64,000 nt of DNA, taken from the NCBI GenBank assembly GCA_028290545.1, contig JAQGJP010000071.1:1-64000 (forward strand), in the 5' to 3' direction. This document shows positions 24,684 to 33,333 of the stretch, piece after piece. The DNA is from Rhizobium sp. (GTDB taxonomy: Bacteria > Pseudomonadota > Alphaproteobacteria > Rhizobiales > Rhizobiaceae). How positions within the stretch are numbered: the first letter of the stretch is position 1; each line of letters starts with the position of its first letter. The notes beneath the pieces are model-generated. The model saw only the letters and a program-made list of their open reading frames with translations. It was not told the origin of the DNA and did not search any database. The position numbers and the translations under genes are program-made.

Positions 24684-24886
24684 GTTGTCCAACTCGATAA
24701 ACACTTACAAAGATGCGCAACGATAGCGAGAAAATCTTACCGGTGGCTTAAATCAGAACTGCCAATTGTTAATGTCATGCAAAACAGCAATGTGTGGTCT
24801 CAGAAAGGTCGCAAGCGACCGGAACGGCTTGATCCCAAAAGGGTGATCTCCTATAAGGCGCACGCCCAATCATGACAGTTCATTAA

Positions 24887-26101
<1,215 letters not shown>

Positions 26102-26128
26102 AAAAATACTGGACTGCGACAATCTGTA

Positions 26129-26160
26129 GCCGCTGCCGTTCATTCGGTGGCGGCTTTTCT
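26129..26160 (+). terminator. Terminator of aatA
   Basis: GCCGCTGCCG and CGGTGGCGGC form a 10-bp stem with two wobble pairs around TTCATT, followed by TTTTCT. It begins 28 bp after the aatA stop. Confidence 0.85.
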
Positions 26161-26764
26161 AGTTCTCGACAACAGAGCAGTTCCAGATGGCGCGCTTCTC
26201 CAGCAACCCGAGAAATCGTTAACGAAACGTTAGCAATCCAGATTGCAGAGTTGCCTGCCTTGCAAGTTGCGACAAGTAGTCATTGCGCTCTCTCTCGAGC
26301 GATCAACTTGGCCTTCAATCTGGCGGTGGTTTTGCTCTTGAATGGCCGGCGGTTGATTTCGCTTATATTGATGGAACAGCCGCATATATCATTGGTAAAT
26401 TGCACAACAAGATCGACCCCTCGAAAGGGGAATTGCGCGGCAATCAACCTCCAGGTCGCTGTTCCCGGGTGAAGACGGCAGTTTTTAACGTTGGATAACA
26501 GTATATTAGCGCTTGGCAGTTTTGACGGATGGCGCAAATCACCTTAGGCTTCAAATTGTTCCTCCTGTAGAGAGTAACCGGAACAGTGACCATCGCTTGA
26601 GACAGAAACCCGCAAGGGAAGCGCATCGGTTCTTTCGGTTATGGGCAGCAGGACGTCCGAATGGACGTTCCGCTGATGCCGACAGTCCGGGTAGTTTTCC
26701 GGGACCTTTCATCAAGCATTGTCAAAAGCGGCGAAATGTTTCGACCCCGTGAAGGAGGGTTATG
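26161..26764. other. Long intergenic region before the EF-hand gene
   Basis: About 600 bp. It contains no open frame I would trust: the short frames on both strands lack ribosome sites and recognisable composition. A CtrA-like site TTAA-N7-TTAG is at 26219-26233, and a short palindrome GACGTCC...GGACGTTC at 26652-26668. The region is AT-richer than its neighbours and probably holds the EF-hand promoter and leader; a hidden small RNA cannot be excluded. Confidence 0.4.
26219..26233 (+). promoter_or_regulatory. CtrA-like binding site
   Basis: TTAA-CGAAACG-TTAG matches seven of eight fixed positions of the alphaproteobacterial CtrA consensus TTAA-N7-TTAA. Chance occurrence is possible in AT-rich sequence. 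Confidence 0.25.
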
Positions 26765-27415
26765 ATGAGCAGCGTATCATCGACTTCGAACAGCAATGCA
26801 GCCTACTATGCGATGCAGAAAAAGATGTTCGACAAGCTGGATTCCGACGAAAATGGCAATCTGGACGAGAAGGAATTTCTCGCCGGCAAGCCGAAAAGCA
26901 CGAGCAAGGACAAGGCATCGGAAGTTTACGATGCCCTGGACACCAACAGGTCCGGCAGCATAACGATGGCCGAGTTTGCTGCGGGCACCCAATCCGTAGC
27001 CGGAATGGGGCCAATCAGCCAACTCTCGAGCGATGCGCTCGATGTGCTTATGCAATTGCAACAGCAAGGTGGAGCGATGGCGAACACTGGCGGCGGCTCG
27101 AGCGCTGGCAGCGATGCGGGCTATGACGCTCTTGACATCAACAAGGACGGGGTCGTCTCCGAAGAAGAGTTCCTAGCTGCCAATCCGGATCAGACCGCGG
27201 AGACAGAAGCGGAAGCGAAGAAGCTATTCGAGAGCCTCGATACAGACCGGACTGACGGGATCAGCAAGCAAGAGTTCGATGCCGCGGCGGATGTTTCCAT
27301 GCCACCGCGTCTCATGGTGCCGCAGGACGCAATGGCGGCAACTTTTAACGATGCATATGGATTGTTCGATCTTCTCGACGTCGGGTCTCAAGAAGCGACG
27401 ACATCCGCCGCCTGA
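26765..27415 (+). CDS. Four-EF-hand calcium-binding protein
   Basis: 216 residues from ATG 26765, six bases after a strong AAGGAGGG; the ATG at 26762 is too close to it. Four EF-hand loops are readable: DSDENGNLDEKE, DTNRSGSITMAE, DINKDGVVSEEE and DTDRTDGISKQE, arranged as two pairs separated by a ~50-residue Gln/Gly/Ser-rich linker. The first three loops keep most ligands; the fourth has Asp in place of Gly at position 6. No signal peptide is seen, so it is either cytosolic or exported by another route. Partner unknown. It converges on the sRNA array. Confidence 0.85.
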   Translation: MSSVSSTSNSNAAYYAMQKKMFDKLDSDENGNLDEKEFLAGKPKSTSKDKASEVYDALDTNRSGSITMAEFAAGTQSVAGMGPISQLSSDALDVLMQLQQQGGAMANTGGGSSAGSDAGYDALDINKDGVVSEEEFLAANPDQTAETEAEAKKLFESLDTDRTDGISKQEFDAAADVSMPPRLMVPQDAMAATFNDAYGLFDLLDVGSQEATTSAA

Positions 27416-27440
27416 CCAATATCTGGCAAAACAGTCTAAG

Positions 27441-27470
27441 ACGGGGCGGGTGCAAACCTGCCCCGTTTTG
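27441..27470 (+). terminator. Terminator of the EF-hand gene
   Basis: ACGGGGCGGGT pairs with ACCTGCCCCGT around GCAA and is followed by TTTTGC. It lies 26 bp past the stop codon. Confidence 0.8.
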
Positions 27471-27542
27471 CTTGTGCGGGGCTATGAAACGCCGACGCGG
27501 CGCATTCGCCAGTGATGCTGCTTTTGTCAGCATTATTTCGGC

Positions 27543-27655
27543 AAAAAAAGAGGGCCACGAGTAAACTCGGGCCCTTATAAGTGTGAAGGTAATTTATACC
27601 TCCAGAGGGGAACAGCTAATGCGGCGGCACTGGGAGGAAAACCGCCATGCGCATT
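27543..27655 (-). ncRNA. AbcR-like sRNA, copy 1
   Basis: Minus-strand sRNA of about 113 nt; the 5' end is estimated. The body has an anti-Shine-Dalgarno-like CCTCCC, then CCCCTCTGGAGG, a short hairpin GGTATAAATTACC, and a terminator AAGGGCCCGAG-TTTA-CTCGTGGCCCT followed by seven T. Position next to lsrB, tandem organisation and C-rich target-binding segments match AbcR1/AbcR2 (alpha-r15 family), which repress ABC-transporter mRNAs with Hfq. Identity is inferred from context, not from a search. Confidence 0.72.
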
Positions 27656-27705
27656 AACTGAGGTTGATATGGGGGTTTTTTGTGCAGTGCGCAAGAAGGG
27701 ACGGC

Positions 27706-27720
27706 GCATGCCAGCTATGC
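27706..27720 (-). promoter_or_regulatory. Dyad upstream of sRNA copy 1 (possible LsrB box)
   Basis: GCAT-N7-ATGC, starting exactly 163 bp from the terminator A-run of copy 1. Within it a T-N11-A LysR pattern can be read. LsrB/VtlR activates abcR genes in relatives, and its gene is adjacent. Confidence 0.5.
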
Positions 27721-27800
27721 AATTGGGGCGTTGGTCCCGCGATGCCGACTATGCAATTGGGGCGTTGGTCCCGCGATGCCGACGCAGCGGAATTCCGGGC

Positions 27801-27913
27801 AAAAAAAGAGGGCCACGAGTAAACTCGGGCCCTTATAAGTGTGAAGGTAATTTATACCTCCAGAGGGGAACAGCTAATGCGGCGGCACTGGGAGGAAAAC
27901 CGCCATGTGCATC
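27801..27913 (-). ncRNA. AbcR-like sRNA, copy 2
   Basis: Identical to copy 1 through the terminator and the C-rich body; small differences appear only near the estimated 5' end. The terminator has the same GGCCC/GGGCC stem and seven-T tail. The upstream dyad (27964-27978) is also identical to that of copy 1, indicating a recent duplication. Confidence 0.72.
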
Positions 27914-27963
27914 AACTACAGGCGATATGGCGGTTTTTTGTGCGTTGCACAAGAGGGGACGGC

Positions 27964-27978
27964 GCATGCCAGCTATGC
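27964..27978 (-). promoter_or_regulatory. Dyad upstream of sRNA copy 2 (possible LsrB box)
   Basis: The same GCAT-N7-ATGC with the same centre as copy 1, again 163 bp from its A-run. Confidence 0.5.
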
Positions 27979-28025
27979 AATTGGGGCGTTGGTCCGGGGA
28001 TGTCGCAGCAGTGGGAATTCCGGGC

Positions 28026-28138
28026 AAAAAAAGAGGGCCTCGAGAAAACTCGGGCCCTTATAAGTGTGAAGGTAAGTTATACCTCCAGAGGGGAACAGCT
28101 AATGCGGCGGCACTGGGAGGAAAACCGCCATGTGCATT
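28026..28138 (-). ncRNA. AbcR-like sRNA, copy 3
   Basis: The most divergent and probably ancestral copy. Its substitutions relative to copies 1 and 2 fall in the terminator loop and the unpaired base of the stem (CGAGAAAACTCG instead of CGAGTAAACTCG; T for A in the bulge), and in the loop of the small internal hairpin (GGTATAACTTACC). Paired bases are untouched, as expected for a selected RNA structure. The seven-T tail is kept. Its 5' flank has a different sequence except for the conserved dyad. Confidence 0.72.
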
Positions 28139-28188
28139 AACTACAGGCGATATGGTGGTTTTTTGTGCATCGCGCAAGAAGCCTCGGT

Positions 28189-28203
28189 GCATGACTGGTA
28201 TGC
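28189..28203 (-). promoter_or_regulatory. Dyad upstream of sRNA copy 3 (possible LsrB box)
   Basis: GCAT-GACTGGT-ATGC: arms are conserved while the centre and flanks have changed from the other copies. It is 163 bp from the A-run of copy 3. Conserved arms in otherwise diverged DNA suggest selection for protein binding. Confidence 0.5.
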
Positions 28204-28361
28204 AAATGCCGCATACTGTTTGGTGCTTCGGCCTAAGTCACTAAATCTAAACGGGAATTTACATCTGCTAATCCCGTACAAAAGTTCAGCGAAGGATATT
28301 TTATTCGTATACGCACGAATTCGGGCGGCGGCGCCGAAGTCGCTGTTTCCTTTTGCCGTGA

Positions 28362-29258
28362 TCAGAAATTCCAGTTGCGAGCCTTGGCGACGATGAAGTC
28401 TCGGAAAACCTTCAGCTTGGCGGCGTTCTTCAATTCGCTGGGATAGCAGAAATAGGTGTCGAAGGACGGAACGTCGGCATTGGTGACGAGCTGAACCAGT
28501 CCCGGATCGCGGCCAACGATATAGTCCGGCAGCATGGCTATGCCAATGCCCAGAAGGCAGGCGCGCTTGATCGAGGTCAGGCTGTTGATCTGCAGCACAG
28601 GTGTGCGCGGATTGTCATCGGACCGACCGGCGATTTCCAGCCAGTTGACATCCAGCAGGTAATTCGGCGCCGGTTCGCCAAAGGAGATGATACGGTGGCC
28701 GTCGAGTTCCTCCAGCGTCTGCGGTTCGCCATGGCGGCTGATGTAGGATGGCGCGGCATACACATGCATGTGCACGGTGAACAGCTTGCGCTGGATGAGG
28801 TCCGATTGCTGCGGTTCGCGCAACCGGATCGCGCAATCGGCATGCCGCATGTTGATATCGACTTCCTCGTTGTCGAGGATAAGCTGCACCTGCATGTCGG
28901 GATAGAGGCTGAGGAACTCCTGCACCTTGTCTGTCAGCCATCCCTGGCCGAGTCCGACCGTGGTGGTGATGCGAAGCCGGCCAGTCGGCTTCTCGGTGGT
29001 TTCCGTCAGCTGTATCTTGACCGTCTCAAGCTTCATCAAGACGTCGTGGGCGGTGCGGTAGAGCAGCTCGCCCTGTTCGGTAAGGATCAGGCCGCGGGCA
29101 TGCCGATGGAATAGCTTGGTGTTGATCTCCGCTTCCAGCGCGCTAACCTGGCGGCTGATCGCGGACTGGGAAAGGTGCAGTTTATCAGCGGCATGGGTAA
29201 AGGACCCGGCCTCCGCGGCCGCGTGAAAAATGCGCAGTTTGTCCCAGTCAAGCGACAC
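28362..29258 (-). CDS. lsrB: LysR-family regulator LsrB/VtlR
   Basis: 298 residues. N-terminal winged helix at ~4-62 (FHAAAEAGSFTHAADKLHLS, SQSAISRQVSALE), then a periplasmic-binding-like effector domain. Cysteines at 142, 234 and 271; cysteines of the Sinorhizobium homologue are reported to be redox-active. Linkage to trxB, as in Sinorhizobium meliloti, and to AbcR-like sRNAs identifies it as LsrB (VtlR in Brucella and Agrobacterium), an activator of abcR genes needed for symbiosis or virulence. It is read in the same direction as trxB, 38 bp after the trxB stop. Confidence 0.88.
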   Translation of the reverse strand: MSLDWDKLRIFHAAAEAGSFTHAADKLHLSQSAISRQVSALEAEINTKLFHRHARGLILTEQGELLYRTAHDVLMKLETVKIQLTETTEKPTGRLRITTTVGLGQGWLTDKVQEFLSLYPDMQVQLILDNEEVDINMRHADCAIRLREPQQSDLIQRKLFTVHMHVYAAPSYISRHGEPQTLEELDGHRIISFGEPAPNYLLDVNWLEIAGRSDDNPRTPVLQINSLTSIKRACLLGIGIAMLPDYIVGRDPGLVQLVTNADVPSFDTYFCYPSELKNAAKLKVFRDFIVAKARNWNF

Positions 29259-29296
29259 GCTTCAGTCCCCCCAATGCAGCCCTGACGGCCAGCAGA

Positions 29297-30271
29297 TTAT
29301 TCCGCCGCCTGTGCGACATGCAAATGCCCCGCCAGGTAGCGCTCTGCCTCGAGCGCCGCCATGCAGCCCATTCCGGCGGCAGTGATCGCCTGCCGGAAGG
29401 TATCGTCGGTGACGTCGCCCGCAGCAAACACGCCCTCGATGTTCGTCGCAGTCGAATCCGGCGCCGTCCAGAGATAGCCGTTCGGCTTCATCCGCAGCTG
29501 GCTGGCAAACAATTCGGTGGCAGGCGCATGGCCGATCGCCACGAACAGGCCATCAATCGGCCGCTCGCTGATCTCGCCCGTCCTTGTATTCCTGATCTTG
29601 ACGCCCGTGACCGAGGCCGGCATCGGCGGGTGCAATTGTTCGCCGGTGATCTCGGCGATCTCGCTGTTCCAGAGGATCGAGACATTGGCGCGCTGAAACA
29701 GCCGCTCCTGCAGGATCTTTTCCGAGCGAAAGGATTCACGCCGATGAATGACGGTGACGGACTTGGCGATGTTGGACAGATACAGCGCTTCCTCGACGGC
29801 CGAATTGCCGCCGCCGACCACGATCACATCCTTGTTGCGGTAGAAGAAACCATCGCAGGTGGCGCAGGCCGATACGCCGAAGCCCTGGTAGGCCTTTTCG
29901 GAATCGATCCCCAGCCACTTGGCCTTGGCACCCGTCGAAATCACCACGGTATCGGCGATCCAGTCCTGGCCGGAATCGGTCTTCACATGGAAAGGCCGGT
30001 TCGACAGGTCGACGGATGTGACGATATCGTTGACGATCTCGGCGCCGACATGCTTTGCCTGGCCGAGCATCTGCTCCATCAGCCACGGACCCTGGATGGG
30101 ATCGGCGTAGCCCGGATAATTCTCGACATCGGTGGTGATCATCAGCTGGCCGCCCTGCTCGAGCCCGGCGATCAGCACAGGCTGCAGCATTGCGCGAGCC
30201 GCATAGATCGCAGCGGTGTAACCGGCCGGGCCCGAACCGATGATCAAGACTTTGGTGTGGCGTGCAGACAT
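29297..30271 (-). CDS. trxB: Thioredoxin reductase
   Basis: 324 residues from ATG 30271 (MSARHTKVLIIGSGPAGYTA), with AAGG upstream; the frame opens earlier at 30292. FAD-binding GSGPAGYTAAIYAARA, redox centre ACATCDGFFY (Cys ~136 and ~139), NADPH-binding VVGGGNSAVEEAL and the final FAD motif GVFAAGDVTDDTFRQAITAAG are all present. It reduces thioredoxin with NADPH in the cytoplasm. Cotranscription with lsrB links it to the thiol-stress response. Confidence 0.96.
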   Translation of the reverse strand: MSARHTKVLIIGSGPAGYTAAIYAARAMLQPVLIAGLEQGGQLMITTDVENYPGYADPIQGPWLMEQMLGQAKHVGAEIVNDIVTSVDLSNRPFHVKTDSGQDWIADTVVISTGAKAKWLGIDSEKAYQGFGVSACATCDGFFYRNKDVIVVGGGNSAVEEALYLSNIAKSVTVIHRRESFRSEKILQERLFQRANVSILWNSEIAEITGEQLHPPMPASVTGVKIRNTRTGEISERPIDGLFVAIGHAPATELFASQLRMKPNGYLWTAPDSTATNIEGVFAAGDVTDDTFRQAITAAGMGCMAALEAERYLAGHLHVAQAAE

Positions 30272-30555
30272 AACATTTACCTTGGAAAACACACCGCGCC
30301 CCGCGGTGAAAATCTTGGGACTTATCTATGAATGGATGGGGGTGATATTCAAGTATGCAATTCGTTTTCCACTGATTACCGGAGCGTTTATGCCATTTAT
30401 GCATAACTGGTGTTAAATTTGTGACCAGCGCGGGTGCAACTCCTTCGCAGCCTGTCCCGCACGTACAAGCCTTTTCATTCATTCATTCTTGGGCTAAGGA
30501 GTCGAACGGGAAATCGCGCCAACAAAAACACGGTGCGGAGGAATTGGGAGGAAGC

Positions 30556-31095
30556 GTGCAGGTTCTGCTATCCCTCAGCTATGGCATCGATGCGGTCTCG
30601 AAGAAGTTCGGGCAGTTGTGCGATTATCTGGTCCTGTTCTGCGCATTGATCAGTGCCGGCAATGCCATGGTCCGCTACCTTTTTTCGATGAGTTCGAACG
30701 GCTGGCTCGAAATCCAGTGGTATATGTTCGGCGCCATCGTGCTGCTTGGCGCATCGCATACGCTGCGGATGAACGAGCATGTTCGGGTCGACCTGTTCTA
30801 TGGTGCGGTCAGCGACCGGACAAGGTTGTGGATCGATACGATCGGCATCGTCGTTTTCCTCCTGCCGATCTGCATCTATTTCGCCTGGCTCAGCTGGCCA
30901 TTTTTCTATTCCTCGTGGAAGGAAGGCGAGCAGTCGCTGAATGCCGGAGGTCTGACCCGCTGGCCGGTCAAACTCCTGCTCGTTCTCGGCTTTGCCCTTC
31001 TCACGCTGCAAGGCATTTCAGAACTCATCAAGCGCGTCGCTGCGCTCGTGGGTATCGTCAAGATCGATACGACCTACGAGAAGCCGCTGCAGTGA
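30556..31095 (+). CDS. TRAP transporter small membrane subunit (DctQ type)
   Basis: 179 residues with four predicted membrane helices (LVLFCALISAGNAMVRYLF, IQWYMFGAIVLLGASHTL, WIDTIGIVVFLLPICIYFAW, LLLVLGFALLTLQGI). The segment HTLRMNEHVRVDLFYG is typical of DctQ. The chosen start is a GTG at 30556 just after GGGAGG; the open frame from 30421 is otherwise leader. It pairs with the DctM subunit 21 bp downstream to form a sodium-driven importer. No solute-binding DctP gene is next to it, so the substrate is unknown. Confidence 0.87.
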   Translation: MQVLLSLSYGIDAVSKKFGQLCDYLVLFCALISAGNAMVRYLFSMSSNGWLEIQWYMFGAIVLLGASHTLRMNEHVRVDLFYGAVSDRTRLWIDTIGIVVFLLPICIYFAWLSWPFFYSSWKEGEQSLNAGGLTRWPVKLLLVLGFALLTLQGISELIKRVAALVGIVKIDTTYEKPLQ

Positions 31096-31116
31096 TCCGA
31101 ATTTGCGAGGCCATGC

Positions 31117-32556
31117 ATGTTTGAGTTCGGTATCATTCCGCCGCTGATGTTCTTCGGCATGGTCGTTTTCATGCTATATGGATTTCCGGTAGCGTTCTCG
31201 CTTGCCGCCGTCGGCATGTTCTTCGGCCTGATCGGCATCGCCACCGGCCATTTCCAGGCGATATTCCTGGAATCGTTGCCGTACCGGTTCTACGGCATCA
31301 TTTCCAACGAGCTGCTTCTGGCAATCCCGTTCTTCACCCTCATGGGCGCGATACTCGAACGATGTGGCCTTGCCGAGGACCTGCTGGAAGGGACCGGCAA
31401 GCTGTTCGGGGCCGTCCCCGGCGGCCTGGCCTTCGCCGTCATCCTGGTCGGGGCGATTCTCGGCGCGATCACCGGCACGGTGGCCGCGTCCGTCATTACC
31501 ATGGGCATGATCTCGCTGCCGATCATGCAGCGCTACGGCTACAACATGAAGCTCGCGACCGGCGTCATCGCCGCCTCCGGCACAATCACCCAGCTTATCC
31601 CGCCGTCGCTCGTCCTCGTCGTGCTCGCCGACCAGCTTGGCCGTTCGGTTGGCGACATGTATGCCGGCGCGATCGGCCCCTCGATGCTGCAGGTGCTGAT
31701 CTTTCTGCTTTATATCGCCATCATCGCGGTGGTCAGGCCGAAGATGATGCCGCCGATTCCGAAGGAGGAGCGCGGCGATCTCGACATGAAGCTGATCGGC
31801 CGGGTGCTGATGGGCATGATCCCGTCGATCGTGCTGATCTTCCTGGTGCTCGGGACGATCTTCTGGGGACTGGCGACCCCGACGGAAGCCGGCGCGATGG
31901 GTGTGGTCGGCGCGATGGTGCTTGCAGCCATCAATCGTCGTCTGACATGGCCGCTGATCAAGCAGAGCATGGAAACCACGACGCGCATCACGTCGATGGT
32001 GGTGTTCATCCTGATCGGCTCAACCGTGTTCAGCCTTGTGTTCCAGGGCATGGATGGCTCGCGCTGGATCGAGCATATGCTGACCGGCATGCCGGGCGGC
32101 GCTGTCGGCTTCCTGATCTTCGTCAACATCTTCATCTTCGTGCTCGCCTTCTTCCTCGACTTCTTCGAAATCGCCTTCATCATCGTACCCATGCTGGTGC
32201 CGGTGGCCACAGCCCTCGGCATCGATCTCGTCTGGTTCGGCGTGCTGATCTGCGTCAACATGCAGACGAGTTTCATGCATCCGCCGTTCGGCTTCGCGCT
32301 GTTCTATCTCAGGGGGATCGCGCCGCCGTCGATCAGGACGTCCGATATCTATCTCGGGGCACTGCCCTGGGTGGGCATGCAGCTGATTCTCGTGGCCATC
32401 GTGATCTTCTGGCCGGAATCGGTGACTTACTGGATCGACAGCGGTCCGAAGATCGACCCCAGCAAAATAGAGATCAAGATCGATTTGCCGAACCTTGGCG
32501 ATAATAGTAACGGTCTCAATTTGCCGACGCTCGAAATGCCGCCGCCGGTGAAATAA
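31117..32556 (+). CDS. TRAP transporter large permease subunit (DctM type)
   Basis: 479 residues, about twelve to thirteen hydrophobic helices. DctM signatures include IPFFTLMGAILERCGLAEDL, ITGTVAASVITMGMISLPIM, IAASGTITQLIPPSLVLVVL and ATPTEAGAMGVVGAMVLAA. The protein is longer than the usual ~425 residues: it has an extra internal loop and an unusual C-terminal tail of ~45 polar residues (SGPKIDPSKIEIKIDLPN to PPPVK). It is probably specific for a carboxylate or polyol. It ends 15 bp before the convergent gene at 32572. Confidence 0.9.
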   Translation: MFEFGIIPPLMFFGMVVFMLYGFPVAFSLAAVGMFFGLIGIATGHFQAIFLESLPYRFYGIISNELLLAIPFFTLMGAILERCGLAEDLLEGTGKLFGAVPGGLAFAVILVGAILGAITGTVAASVITMGMISLPIMQRYGYNMKLATGVIAASGTITQLIPPSLVLVVLADQLGRSVGDMYAGAIGPSMLQVLIFLLYIAIIAVVRPKMMPPIPKEERGDLDMKLIGRVLMGMIPSIVLIFLVLGTIFWGLATPTEAGAMGVVGAMVLAAINRRLTWPLIKQSMETTTRITSMVVFILIGSTVFSLVFQGMDGSRWIEHMLTGMPGGAVGFLIFVNIFIFVLAFFLDFFEIAFIIVPMLVPVATALGIDLVWFGVLICVNMQTSFMHPPFGFALFYLRGIAPPSIRTSDIYLGALPWVGMQLILVAIVIFWPESVTYWIDSGPKIDPSKIEIKIDLPNLGDNSNGLNLPTLEMPPPVK

Positions 32557-32571
32557 TGCCCGCCATTACCA

Positions 32572-33303
32572 TTACCACCAGCCGGTGCGATCACGATGAT
32601 GGAGCGCCCGGAAACGGGCATAGGCGGTGTCATTGTCCTGCATCCGGTCATAGACGGTTGCTGCAATCCGGCCGGTGGCGCCGTGCTTGAAGAACGGTTC
32701 CAGCCGCCAGCGCATGTTGCGCAGCGTGTCGTCGGAGCCGACACGAAAGAGGCACATGCCTTCGAACAGCGGCACCTGTGCCGGCTGCAATTGTTCGATC
32801 TTTTCGGGCAGCGCGGGCAAGGCATCGCTCCCTGAGACGAACCGCTCGGTCTCGTAGATCTTGATTGTCGTGGCAAACACCGAGACCATCATGGCGATGG
32901 CGCGTGCCGCCATGTCTGGATCGTGATCCGCAAATGTGTCGGTCGCGGAAATCAGCCAGCGCAGATTGAGATTTTCACACAGGAAGTCGGCTTCCTGTTC
33001 CCAGAGCGTCCTGAACCGGGCATAGGTCTCCTCCACCTTGTATTCGCGCCGGATCAGCACGATCAGCATGGCGTGGTGGTAGAGGATCTCGGGCCTGCCC
33101 TGAAACTCGACCCTGAGATTGGCGAGATGGTCGTCAATCGCCTTGATATGACCGGTCTTCGCCTTGCCATCGCTCGGCTCGACAAGACTGGTTTTCAGGG
33201 GGCCAAAGTCATCGATAGCTTTCGTATGCCTGGCCGCGCCCCAGCGCTTCTGGTAGCGGCTGAGCGAGAAGAGAGCTTCCAGTCTGCTTTTCCTGCGCAC
33301 CAT
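32572..33303 (-). CDS. Hypothetical protein in the LPS/sugar-transfer cluster
   Basis: 243 residues, not recognised. It begins MVRRKSRLEALFSLSRYQKR, is predicted all-helical and soluble, and has no signal peptide, membrane helix or known catalytic motif. The middle (EETYARFRTLWEQEADFLCE) is aromatic and charged. It follows the FkbM methyltransferase by 30 bp on the same strand and is the last gene of a run of at least five from greA, so a role in surface polysaccharide modification is inferred from neighbours only. Confidence 0.75.
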   Translation of the reverse strand: MVRRKSRLEALFSLSRYQKRWGAARHTKAIDDFGPLKTSLVEPSDGKAKTGHIKAIDDHLANLRVEFQGRPEILYHHAMLIVLIRREYKVEETYARFRTLWEQEADFLCENLNLRWLISATDTFADHDPDMAARAIAMMVSVFATTIKIYETERFVSGSDALPALPEKIEQLQPAQVPLFEGMCLFRVGSDDTLRNMRWRLEPFFKHGATGRIAATVYDRMQDNDTAYARFRALHHRDRTGWW

Positions 33304-33333
33304 CTGATTTGCCCTCTCGCGCTGTGCTCGGCG

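Larger units (their letters stand above)
27543..28203 (-). repeat. Three tandem repeats carrying sRNA units and their promoters
   Basis: The block from the A-run through the GCAT-N7-ATGC dyad is present three times, with A-runs starting at 27543, 27801 and 28026 (periods 258 and 225). The larger first period is due to a 34-bp tandem duplication (27715-27748 and 27749-27782). Repeats one and two are almost identical over the whole unit; repeat three differs more, especially upstream of the sRNA body, so it is probably the oldest copy. Confidence 0.95.

Noticed and set aside
27543-28203. CRISPR array
   Set aside because: The repeats are 225-258 bp long with no short regular spacers and no cas genes; each contains a terminator and promoter dyad.
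27669-28244. Plus-strand 191-codon open frame across the sRNA array
   Set aside because: Its protein only mirrors the DNA repeats and runs through terminators on the opposite strand; it has no ribosome site and no family.
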